From positions 1 to 24,477 of the forward strand of contig OMXX01000057.1 in NCBI GenBank assembly GCA_900315105.1: DNA of 24,477 bases, read 5' to 3'. Of this stretch, positions 1 to 6,662 are shown piece by piece. The notes below the pieces were generated by a model. It saw only the letters and a list, made by a program, of their open reading frames with translations. It searched no databases and was not told where the DNA came from. Each line of letters begins with the position of its first letter. Position 1 is the first letter of the stretch. This DNA comes from an uncultured Prevotellaceae bacterium. Lineage in GTDB: Bacteria; Bacteroidota; Bacteroidia; Bacteroidales; Bacteroidaceae. Made by a program: the position numbers and the translations under genes.

Positions 1-186
1 GTGTTTTTCAATACATTTATCTCTATTTTCTATATATTATATATTATAACTAATTAATAATAAGATAGTTATAAGTAAAGATAAAGAAAAATCGTGTTTT
101 CAAATATTCAACTGTTCTTCTGTTCTACTGTCACGCTCACGCTCGGCCTCTATGTTTAATTTCTTCTAAAAAGCTGATTTTCAATA

Positions 187-345
187 ATGTACGATATTTT
201 GAAATCAACATCACCAAAGATGCCGGAACTAAAAAACGGTACAGAAAGCATCTATATTTTGCTCATACAGACCTCAAAAGATATGCATGAGCCTATCGTT
301 CCGGTGCTTTTTCCTGTATTTTGGGGCGCATATCTGTATTCTTGA
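187..345 (+). pseudogene. Possible DUF3987 protein fragment (52 codons)
   Basis: The frame opens at ATG 187 and stops at TGA 343-345. Its product contains KMPELKNG followed by a hydrophobic stretch including PIVPVLFPVFWGAYL. This resembles the start of the DUF3987 domain, where a short proline/leucine segment is followed by a helix of the type ALPVMAALA. The intact DUF3987 protein in this window has LPPLVELL and LSALPVMAALAS in the same order. No P-loop follows, so any gene would be truncated. The call rests on pattern resemblance only. It could equally be a chance frame. Confidence 0.3.
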
Positions 346-557
346 ATTTTTGTACCTAGATAGCTTTTGGAAGTAGATGTTTGGTGAAATGCTAATCTTG
401 TTGCGGAAAACGGCCCTGAGTGATGAAAAAAATAACTTGAGACGATTTATTGATCTATTTATTGTCCCACTATCACTAAATGAAAAAAAAATCAGGAAAA
501 TGTCCTGTTATTGCACGCTAATTCACGCTAAATCCTAACCATCAATTCGGGATTTAG

Positions 558-565
558 TAACTTTG
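558..565 (+). promoter_or_regulatory. -7-like promoter box TAACTTTG
   Basis: TAACTTTG fits the Bacteroidetes -7 consensus TAnnTTTG. No TTTG is seen 19-21 bases upstream. It lies about 36 bases before the short frame at 602-658 and upstream of the 11-bp repeats, so it might drive a short transcript through them. Confidence 0.25.
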
Positions 566-629
566 CATTCGAAAGATTGAAACAGGATTCGGGGACACGA
601 AATGGCCCGGAAGCGTCCGAAGCAAGTCC

Positions 630-662
630 CATGTGATTCCCAAGTGATTCCTATGTGATTCC
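630..662. repeat. Three 11-bp tandem units
   Basis: Units 630-640, 641-651 and 652-662 all end in GTGATTCC and differ only in their first three bases (CAT, CAA, TAT). The period is about one helical turn. They overlap a possible 18-codon frame (602-658), which stops inside the third unit. Confidence 0.75.
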
Positions 663-846
663 CATTTCTGATGGGAGGTAAAGGGAGCCGACAACAGAAC
701 AACGGAGAATGAAGAAATGCAGATCACGCTCTTCAATCAAAGGCCACGAGAGAAGAGATACTGATTCTGATTCCACCCATTCTCAATATATCAAAGTATT
801 TATCTGAACACGGAAGTAACAGAATAAACAAAACTTCGTTTCTTTC

Positions 847-883
847 GTGACTTGCTTTAGCTTGATGAGCTTGCGAATAATTC
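847..883. repeat. Dispersed repeat, copy 1
   Basis: TGACTTGCTTTAGCTTGATG followed by AGC (848-870) recurs exactly at 20259-20281. Similarity continues into GCGAAtAATTC here and GCGAAcAATTC there. Both copies are intergenic and in the same orientation. Confidence 0.7.
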
Positions 884-929
884 CGTGTTCGTAAAGAAAA
901 ACTCTGCGACTCCGCGTTTGAGAAAAATC

Positions 930-1580
930 TTATTTTCTATTATGTTCTGGAGAGGCTTTTATGTTTACAAAATGGATATGGGTTGTCTGTTCATCCTTGG
1001 TGAATAATGGAGTTATAGAATTGGGTTCATATTCGTATATGCTATCACTAAAGAATGGATATGAGACTTTCTCACAGCTGTCTTTTAAGTCGTATATGAT
1101 GAAATATCTCTTGTCTATAGGACGCTCTTCTTTCACTACTGTGCTATCCACAATGCTCTTTAGTTTCTTCTGGTCATAGAATGAGTCATCTTCTGAAGGA
1201 ACATATATAATCTTACCGTTAATGTAAATATATCTATGTGGATAGTTTCTTCTTACTGTGAATTCTCCGCTATCAAAATGTAGATCGGCAGCCTCATGAA
1301 TACAGAATATATCATTGAAGATTAGTCGGCATCCTATACATCCATTATATTGATTCTTTTTCATTTTGGATGTCTTCATACTATACAGAATGAATGCCTT
1401 GCAACTGTCATGTTCCACGACGAATGCTTTTATCTCACGCAACAGGCTTTTCTTTATGCTTGTTGTATCAATTTCTTCCATAGGAGCAGGTAATGTGTGC
1501 TTCTTCTCTTCTTTCTCGTTGCAGGATGCGAGAAGGAGGATGAGGAAAATTGGTATAAGGAATTTGAGTTTCTGGTTCAT
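930..1580 (-). CDS. Hypothetical lipoprotein
   Basis: The start is taken as ATG 1580 (MNQKLKF) and not the in-frame TTG at 1592, because the ATG gives a compact signal peptide. About twenty residues in, a hydrophobic run ends in LLASC, a lipobox with Cys20. The mature end begins CNEKEEKK, and the acidic residues right after the cysteine resemble the Bacteroidetes lipoprotein surface-export signal. The remaining ~195 residues are rich in Lys, Asp, Tyr and Ile. One segment has four cysteines spaced as C...C-x-x-C around NGCIGCRL, with another cysteine in FCIHEA. I do not recognise a family. It follows the acetyltransferase gene by 42 bases on the same strand, so co-transcription is likely. It is probably anchored in the outer membrane; function unknown. 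Confidence 0.75.
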   Translation of the reverse strand: MNQKLKFLIPIFLILLLASCNEKEEKKHTLPAPMEEIDTTSIKKSLLREIKAFVVEHDSCKAFILYSMKTSKMKKNQYNGCIGCRLIFNDIFCIHEAADLHFDSGEFTVRRNYPHRYIYINGKIIYVPSEDDSFYDQKKLKSIVDSTVVKEERPIDKRYFIIYDLKDSCEKVSYPFFSDSIYEYEPNSITPLFTKDEQTTHIHFVNIKASPEHNRK

Positions 1581-1622
1581 AATATATTTCAATGGTTATT
1601 TTGTTCTTTCATATTCCGCTTG

Positions 1623-2096
1623 CTAAAGGTCGTATTGCATAAAGTTGCCGTTATGCTTGAAACCGTATGCCGTGTACAGTTTTACGCCCATATCCGAGGC
1701 TGTTATATGTACAGCTCCACAACCATAGGCTCTTGCCTCTTCAACGACTCTGTGAAGAAGTTCTTTTGCAATACCCTTTCTTCTATAACGTGGATCGGTG
1801 TACATACTTGACAGCAGCCCCAATCTTCCAGACGGACAAGTGAAGTATGGAGGTTTCTCGACAAAGGACATACCGCTTGTGCCGATAATCTTATCGCCAT
1901 CCATTGCCAACCATGAAACGAAGGTTCCTTCTTTCATGTGCCTCTGGTAATAGTCCCTAAGTGCAGTCTTGAGATCCACTCCTTCGGGAACGTTTCTTCC
2001 CGTATTAGTGTATTCCTCAGTAAGCTGCGCAATCCTCATATTTATAAATATCTCCAGTTCTGCTTCTGTCAGCTTTCTGTAAACTATCTTTTCCAT
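1623..2096 (-). CDS. GNAT family N-acetyltransferase
   Basis: The 157-residue protein has the size and layout of a single-domain GNAT enzyme, which transfers an acetyl group from acetyl-CoA to an amine. Motif A is visible as MYTDPRYRRKGIAKELL, containing the acetyl-CoA pyrophosphate loop RRKGIA. Upstream is a typical beta4 segment (KIIGTSGMSF). Downstream is the motif B region with LYTAYGFKHNG, the common YxxxGF signature. There is no signal peptide, so it is cytoplasmic. The acceptor cannot be deduced. It sits between the BspA-like gene (53-base gap, with a small hairpin CCCTA/TAGGG) and the lipoprotein gene (42-base gap), all on the minus strand. Confidence 0.88.
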   Translation of the reverse strand: MEKIVYRKLTEAELEIFINMRIAQLTEEYTNTGRNVPEGVDLKTALRDYYQRHMKEGTFVSWLAMDGDKIIGTSGMSFVEKPPYFTCPSGRLGLLSSMYTDPRYRRKGIAKELLHRVVEEARAYGCGAVHITASDMGVKLYTAYGFKHNGNFMQYDL

Positions 2097-2149
2097 ATAT
2101 TCCTTAGTTTTGTGCTTATATTGTCCCTAAAATGTAGGGTGAAACTGTT

Positions 2150-3844
2150 TTACTCTTCCAATTCTTCTATTTGGAATAACTTCCATCCTTCTGCTTTCTG
2201 ATATGCTTTCTTACAGTTTTTGGGCACGAAGAGGATGATAGGTTCTGCTTCCTTTTTACTATGCTCAATATGTTGAGTGTATTCTGTTTGTGTATCTCCG
2301 TCTTTGACGGGCATAATGGTTACAGGACCATGAGCATGATCTTCCTTTTGAAATGTATAGTATGTTATCTTTTGTGGTATCTTTGATAGATTTGTAACTG
2401 ACTTTAGATTGATGCAATATTCAAAGGCATTTGGTTCGATATTGGTCAATGATGCTGGTATGGTGATGTGTTCAAGTTTGGTGTAAATAAACGCGTCGTT
2501 ACCGATATAGGTTAAGTTACTTGGTATTTTGAAAGAACTAAAGCCACACCCCCAGAAGGCTTTTGCTCCGATACTTGTTACAGAGTCGTGTATTGTTACA
2601 GATTTCAGACTGTTGCAATTGGCAAATGCGCTTTCGCCTATCGTCTTGACTGACTGGGGGATAATTATAGAACGAAGGTTCTTGCATGAAGAGAATGCGT
2701 TTTTACCAATGCTTGTTACTGATTCGGGGATGGTGGAGTTTACACAGCCTTTAATGAATTCATTGGTTGATGTATTGATTATTCCATTACAATCATTCCT
2801 GCTATCATATTTTGTGTTGTTCTTGTCAACTTTGATAGATGTAAGACTTGTGCAATTTATGAAGGCATCCTCACCAATGCATATTACAGATTGGGGAATA
2901 TAGATAGAAGTAATTGAATGGCAATCACTAAACGCATCCTTACCGATGTTTTTTACGGATTCGGGAATACTGATTGATGTTATTTTCTCGCACCCGCAGA
3001 ATGCCATATCTCCGATGCTTGTTATAGAATTGGGGATATTTACAGTAGTGAGTGACTGGCAAACTTTGAAGACGCCATCGCCTATGCTTCTAACTGATTG
3101 GGGAAGAGTGATAGCTATTAGATTATTGCAGCCAACGAAAGCATAGTTGCCGATGACTGTTACCGAATTGGGAATTTTAATCGAGGTGAGAAACTCGCAA
3201 TTATAAAAGGCTTTATCACCTATACTTGTCACCGATTCTGGTATTATGGTTGTCTTACAGCCTGTAATGATTTTGTTTGTTGCAGTCTCGATTATTGCAT
3301 TACATTCATTTCTGCTATCATATGTTTTATTTCCTTTGTCAACAATAATGGAGTCGAGGTTTGGACAAGAAGCAAAAGCACCGATTCCGATACTCGTTAC
3401 TGAGGATGGAATGATGACAGAAGTGATTCTTTTACATCCAACAAAACTGTCTTTTCCAATGCTTGTAGTCGAATTCGGAATTGTGATGGAATTTAGCCCC
3501 TCGCAGCTACAAAAAGCCCTATCTCCGATGCTTGTTATAGAATTGGGGATTGTTACGGAATTAATGTCTTTGTAGAAAAAGAATGCGTTTTCCCCGATAC
3601 TTGTTACAATATATGTTGTGTCATTATAGGTAACGGAAGAAGGTATGTTGATGTCGCCTTTGTAAGAGGCATAACTTGATGATAGCACCCCTCTTGTTAC
3701 GGTTGCTTCTTTTGTGGCTTTGTTGAGATCGTAGAAGATACCGTTGATTTCAACATTGTCTGCGTAGCTTGTTACTGACATTATTAGTGCCAATACAAGT
3801 ATAATGGTTTTGTGGAATATAGATATCATAGTTTTGTTATTCAT
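2150..3844 (-). CDS. BspA-like leucine-rich-repeat (LRR_5) secreted protein
   Basis: This 564-residue protein is built from about fifteen ~23-residue repeats of the form IPxSVTSIGxxAFxxC, the Treponema/BspA-type LRR found in adhesin-like surface proteins. A signal peptide covers about residues 6-28, ending VTSYA. The repeats run from about residue 70 to 480. Two islands interrupt them (about 165-205 and 335-375); both carry the pattern VDKxNxxYDSRNxCN followed by IPESVTSIG, so they look like an internal duplication. The C-terminus (about 500-564) is charged, with a VPKNCKKAYQKAEGWK segment typical of the family's last cap. There is no sorting domain I can recognise. Expected role is surface adhesion or protein-protein contact, known for BspA and inferred here. 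The repeat-rich DNA could recombine with paralogues (see the 18-bp repeat upstream). Confidence 0.92.
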   Translation of the reverse strand: MNNKTMISIFHKTIILVLALIMSVTSYADNVEINGIFYDLNKATKEATVTRGVLSSSYASYKGDINIPSSVTYNDTTYIVTSIGENAFFFYKDINSVTIPNSITSIGDRAFCSCEGLNSITIPNSTTSIGKDSFVGCKRITSVIIPSSVTSIGIGAFASCPNLDSIIVDKGNKTYDSRNECNAIIETATNKIITGCKTTIIPESVTSIGDKAFYNCEFLTSIKIPNSVTVIGNYAFVGCNNLIAITLPQSVRSIGDGVFKVCQSLTTVNIPNSITSIGDMAFCGCEKITSISIPESVKNIGKDAFSDCHSITSIYIPQSVICIGEDAFINCTSLTSIKVDKNNTKYDSRNDCNGIINTSTNEFIKGCVNSTIPESVTSIGKNAFSSCKNLRSIIIPQSVKTIGESAFANCNSLKSVTIHDSVTSIGAKAFWGCGFSSFKIPSNLTYIGNDAFIYTKLEHITIPASLTNIEPNAFEYCINLKSVTNLSKIPQKITYYTFQKEDHAHGPVTIMPVKDGDTQTEYTQHIEHSKKEAEPIILFVPKNCKKAYQKAEGWKLFQIEELEE

Positions 3845-3875
3845 TCGATGAAAAAGTTGTTTTCATTTAGAATGT

Positions 3876-3893
3876 TTTTACTCTTCCAATTCT
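3876..3893. repeat. 18-bp copy of the LRR gene's 3' end
   Basis: The 18 bases at 3876-3893 are identical to 2148-2165, which hold the last codons (ELEE) and stop of the LRR gene. This copy reads E-L-E-E-stop on the minus strand, just upstream of the LRR gene's start. It therefore looks like the tail of a lost upstream paralogue. Confidence 0.7.
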
Positions 3894-3936
3894 GAACTAC
3901 TTCATTATCGGCAAGTTTTTATGCTTTGTTTGGGTG

Positions 3937-3968
3937 CAAAAGTAGTAAAATATTCCGATATCGGCAAC
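3937..3968 (-). promoter_or_regulatory. Predicted promoter of the LRR gene
   Basis: On the minus strand GTTG (3968-3965), a 20-base spacer and TACTTTTG (3944-3937) match the Bacteroidetes primary sigma pattern TTTG-N19/21-TAnnTTTG, with one mismatch in the -33 box. The spacer contains the perfect palindrome CCGATATCGG (3955-3964), a possible operator. Transcription would start near 3930, leaving a leader of about 85 bases that includes the 18-bp LRR-tail copy. Confidence 0.55.
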
Positions 3969-4080
3969 TTTTTGTAAGAAAAACGAAATTCTCTTAAAGA
4001 AGAACAGTAGGAGAGAAACGACTTTTTTACTTCTATTTTGACATAATAACGTCATTTGAATGGAGAAAAACGATTTCTTG

Positions 4081-4111
4081 TTTGAAGTTTCATTTTTTTT
4101 ATTTATTTTTG
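4081..4111 (+). promoter_or_regulatory. Predicted promoter of the GH97-mutarotase-GH29-GH2 operon
   Basis: TTTG at 4081-4084, a 19-base spacer and TATTTTTG at 4104-4111 give a full match to the Bacteroidetes promoter consensus. Transcription would begin around 4118, at the first heptamer of the array, so the ~110-base leader of the GH97 mRNA would be almost wholly heptamer repeat. Confidence 0.6.
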
Positions 4112-4116
4112 CATGC

Positions 4117-4221
4117 AAAAGTCAAAAGACAAAAGTCAAAAGGCAAAAGTCAAAAGGCAAAAGTCAAAAGGCAAGGGTTAGAGCCTTAGTCCTTCGACTT
4201 TCGTCTTTGGCCTTTAGCCCC
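4117..4221. repeat. Heptamer array, 15 units (GH97 leader)
   Basis: The 105 bases parse without gaps into fifteen 7-mers. The first eight alternate AAAAGTC with AAAAGGC (or AAAAGAC), giving a 14-bp period. The last units (TAGTCCT, TCGACTT, TCGTCTT, TGGCCTT, TAGCCCC) are roughly the complement, so the array can fold on itself. It fills the space between the predicted promoter and the GH97 start codon. Confidence 0.8.
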
Positions 4222-4229
4222 CCAAAAAT

Positions 4230-6059
4230 ATGAAGAAAATAATCTCAACTATTATTCTATGTGGCGCTGTTCTGGTAATGAATGCTCAGAACGCAACATC
4301 TCCAAACGGAAAATTATCGGTGACAACAGCCGATAATAAGTTAGTTATCAGCTACGAAAAGCAGAAGGTTCTGGAATTGGCTGATATCCCTTTCTCCAAG
4401 TTGGATCTCGCGAATAAGGTGAAGACCGACTATAAGATGCTTGAGGGAAAACGTTTGCATTGTACGAATGAAGCAAACGAATATCAGGCTTCTATCGGTC
4501 AGAATGCAAAGATTGTGATGCGTCTCTATAACGACGGCATCGCTTTCCGCTATGAATACAGCCATTTGAAGAACCAGAAACATCCGGAAGAGAACACCGT
4601 GTATATGATTCCGGAGGGAACGAAGCGCTGGTTCATGCAATGGGCGGAGTCATACGAGGGATTCTTCCCTCAGAACACCACTTACAAGGAAACGCCTGTA
4701 CCGTCATTCAGCGGTGTGTTCAAGTCGGCTGACGGATGGTGCAACCGTTGGGCATATCCTGCCCTGTTAGAGCCTTCCGACGGTGTTTTTGCCCTTATCT
4801 CTGAGGCTAATATTGAGCGCAGACAGAGTGCTTCGAGCCTGTATAATGACGGAGAGCGTTATAAGGTGGTGCAGGATAAGAACGAGCTGGATTTGACAGG
4901 CGACTGGCATACGCCTTGGCGCGTGGTGATCATCGGAAAGCTGGCAGACATCGTGCAGTCAACACTCGTAACGGACGTTAGTGAGCCTTCAAAATTGAAT
5001 GATACCAACTGGATAAAGCCGGGTGTGGTGTCATGGATCTATTGGGCATACAACCACGGTTCAAACGACTATGAGATAATCAAGAAATACGTGGATATGG
5101 CGGTTACGTTAAAGCTTCCATACGTGCTCATAGATGCCGAGTGGGATGAGATGAATAAGATAGAATCAAACAAGGGCAAGACTATTGAGGATGCCGTGGC
5201 ATATGCTAATTCAAAGGGCGTGAAGCCTCTTATTTGGTATAACTCATCAGTTGGTTGGATTGATGGTGCTCCTACTCCTAAGTTCCGTTTGAACAAGCCA
5301 GAGGACAGGGAGAAGGAGTTTGCATGGTGTGAGAAGATAGGTGTGGCAGGTGTGAAGATAGACTTCTTCAGCGGAGATAATCAGGCGAATATGGACTATT
5401 GTCAGGACTTGCTTGAGAGTGCTGCCCGTCATCATCTGTTGGTTAATTTCCACGGTGCTCCTATCCCTCGCGGATGGCAGCGCACTTACCCCAACCTTCT
5501 ATCAACAGAGGGCGTGTATGGTGCTGAGTGGTATAACAACGTGGCTACCTTTACAAAGAAGGCTGCAAGCCATAATGCTACTTTGCCTTTCACAAGAAAC
5601 GTGATCGGACCTATGGACTATACCCCTTGTGCCTTTAGTGATTCACAGCATCCGCACATCACTTCCAAAGGACATGAGCTTGCGCTTACCGTACTCTTCG
5701 AGAGTGGTTTACAGCATCTTGCCGACCGTCCTGAGAGTTTCCTTGCACAGCCAAATGAGGTTCAGGCATTCTTAGGCGAATTACCAAGCGTATGGGATGA
5801 AACACGCTATGTGAGCGGTTATCCGGGCAAGAGTGCGGTATTGGCCCGTCGTAGTGGAAATACATGGTATGTGGCTGGTATCAACGGATTGGACGAGGCA
5901 CAGAAACTTGCTACCGACCTCAGCTTCATCAAGAATGGTAAGGCACAGCTCTTCACCGATGATGCCAACGGAGAATGGAAGATAACCACTACCGAACTGC
6001 CTTCGGAGATAGAGTGCCAGGCTCGTGGTGGATTTGTGATAGTGGTGAACGTTAAATAA
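4230..6059 (+). CDS. GH97 glycoside hydrolase, retaining type, probable alpha-galactosidase
   Basis: A signal peptide (about residues 1-19, ending VMNAQ) exports it to the periplasm or surface. The 609 residues follow the GH97 plan: N-terminal beta-sandwich (about 20-255), (beta/alpha)8 barrel (about 260-510) and a C-terminal beta domain. KIDFF (376-380) supplies Asp378 at the position of the nucleophile in retaining GH97 enzymes; inverting SusB-type members use glutamate bases elsewhere. STEGVYGAEW supplies Glu427 (metal ligand in the family) and Glu433 (acid/base); the 55-residue spacing from Asp378 equals that between the two catalytic residues I recall for the Bacteroides retaining alpha-galactosidase. 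FHGAPIPRGWQRTYPNL is the conserved barrel segment. The substrate is most likely a terminal alpha-galactoside. It is the first gene of the operon. Confidence 0.9.
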   Translation: MKKIISTIILCGAVLVMNAQNATSPNGKLSVTTADNKLVISYEKQKVLELADIPFSKLDLANKVKTDYKMLEGKRLHCTNEANEYQASIGQNAKIVMRLYNDGIAFRYEYSHLKNQKHPEENTVYMIPEGTKRWFMQWAESYEGFFPQNTTYKETPVPSFSGVFKSADGWCNRWAYPALLEPSDGVFALISEANIERRQSASSLYNDGERYKVVQDKNELDLTGDWHTPWRVVIIGKLADIVQSTLVTDVSEPSKLNDTNWIKPGVVSWIYWAYNHGSNDYEIIKKYVDMAVTLKLPYVLIDAEWDEMNKIESNKGKTIEDAVAYANSKGVKPLIWYNSSVGWIDGAPTPKFRLNKPEDREKEFAWCEKIGVAGVKIDFFSGDNQANMDYCQDLLESAARHHLLVNFHGAPIPRGWQRTYPNLLSTEGVYGAEWYNNVATFTKKAASHNATLPFTRNVIGPMDYTPCAFSDSQHPHITSKGHELALTVLFESGLQHLADRPESFLAQPNEVQAFLGELPSVWDETRYVSGYPGKSAVLARRSGNTWYVAGINGLDEAQKLATDLSFIKNGKAQLFTDDANGEWKITTTELPSEIECQARGGFVIVVNVK

Positions 6060-6217
6060 AAGACCCACCCCCTTACCCCTCCCATAAAGGGAGGGGAGTA
6101 GATAGTATTTATCCCTTGAGGAGGTAATTGTTTTTTTGTTTTTTTATGACTTACCCATGATTTGAGATACAAACTACTCCCCTCCCTTTATGGGAGGGGT
6201 AAGGGGGTGGGTCTTTT
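6058..6217. repeat. Perfect 44-bp inverted repeat of a REP-like palindrome
   Basis: Arms 6058-6101 and 6174-6217 are exact reverse complements over 44 bases, separated by 72 bases. Each arm is itself palindromic (CCCTCCC...GGGAGGG). The left arm begins inside the GH97 stop codon. The pair fills the GH97-mutarotase gap and would form a very stable RNA hairpin, so it may end transcription, stabilise the upstream mRNA or set the ratio of GH97 to downstream products. Confidence 0.9.
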
Positions 6218-6236
6218 ATGCAAAGCTTGAATTATT

Positions 6237-6578
6237 ATGGCAAAGAGATATGTTCAGACATTGGATCTGCGGGATGATCCTTATATGATCAAGGAGTATC
6301 GCAAGTGGCATTCCAAGGAGTTTCATTGGAAGGAGATACGCGATGGAATAAAGGCGGTAGGAATACTTGAAATGGAAATCTACATCCTTGGTACGCGCCT
6401 CGTGATGATTGTAGAGACACCAGATGATTTCGACTGGAAGACGGCTATGGATAAGCTTGCCACTATGCCACGACAGGCAGAGTGGGAGGCGTTCGTCGCG
6501 AAGCTGCAAGGATGTAGTCCCGATGCCCGAAGCGATGAGAAATGGCAGATGATGGAAAGGATGTTCTATTTGTATTAA
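6237..6578 (+). CDS. L-rhamnose/L-fucose mutarotase-like protein (RhaM, DUF718)
   Basis: The 113-residue cytoplasmic protein matches the RhaM family in length and layout. That family interconverts alpha and beta anomers of 6-deoxyhexoses. YRKWHSKEF (21-29) contains His25 at the place of the E. coli RhaM active-site histidine. GILEMEIYILGTRLVMIVET matches the central strands of the ferredoxin-like fold, and the end MMERMFYLY matches the usual VFYL-type terminus. Next to a fucosidase gene, L-fucose is the more likely sugar than L-rhamnose; that is an inference from context. It has no signal peptide, so it would act after the sugar has been imported. The start ATG lies 19 bases after the 44-bp inverted repeat. 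Confidence 0.82.
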   Translation: MAKRYVQTLDLRDDPYMIKEYRKWHSKEFHWKEIRDGIKAVGILEMEIYILGTRLVMIVETPDDFDWKTAMDKLATMPRQAEWEAFVAKLQGCSPDARSDEKWQMMERMFYLY

Positions 6579-6600
6579 AACAATAATTCGCCCTTCGGGT

Positions 6601-6629
6601 ACTCTCCCTTTCTCATAGAAGTGGAGAGT
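6601..6629. terminator. Weak hairpin between mutarotase and fucosidase genes
   Basis: ACTCTCC (6601-6607) pairs with GGAGAGT (6623-6629) across a 15-base loop. There is no T-tract after it. It may be a degenerate member of the REP-like family or a processing site and probably does not block read-through into the fucosidase gene. Confidence 0.35.
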
Positions 6630-6662
6630 AATGAGTCTTTAGAGGGGTTATTACCTTTGATT

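Larger units (their letters stand above)
1..929. other. Gene-poor left flank
   Basis: I see no confident gene in this stretch. It holds a 52-codon frame resembling a DUF3987 fragment (187-345), a box TAACTTTG at 558-565 matching the -7 consensus TAnnTTTG but without a TTTG at the right distance upstream, an 8-bp direct repeat CACGCTAA at 514-521 and 524-531, three 11-bp tandem units (630-662), several very short open frames (602-658, 671-712, 709-807) and one copy of a dispersed repeat (847-883). The first 100 bases are strongly AT-rich. The composition suggests decayed mobile DNA; that is an inference. Confidence 0.5.

Noticed and set aside
554..736. 60-codon minus-strand frame in the left flank
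   Set aside because: It runs antisense through the 11-bp repeats and contains repeat-derived residues (HRNHLGITWD); there is no support for coding.
3897..4118. 73-codon minus-strand frame before the LRR gene
   Set aside because: It covers the predicted LRR promoter and A/T-rich intergenic DNA, and its product is Lys/Phe/Ser-rich with no domain character.
4117..4172. CRISPR array from regular repeats
   Set aside because: The units are contiguous 7/14-mers with no spacers and no cas genes nearby.
6652..6659. TACCTTTG as a promoter box for the fucosidase gene
   Set aside because: It ends three bases before the ATG, so it would give no usable leader, and no TTTG lies at the right distance upstream.
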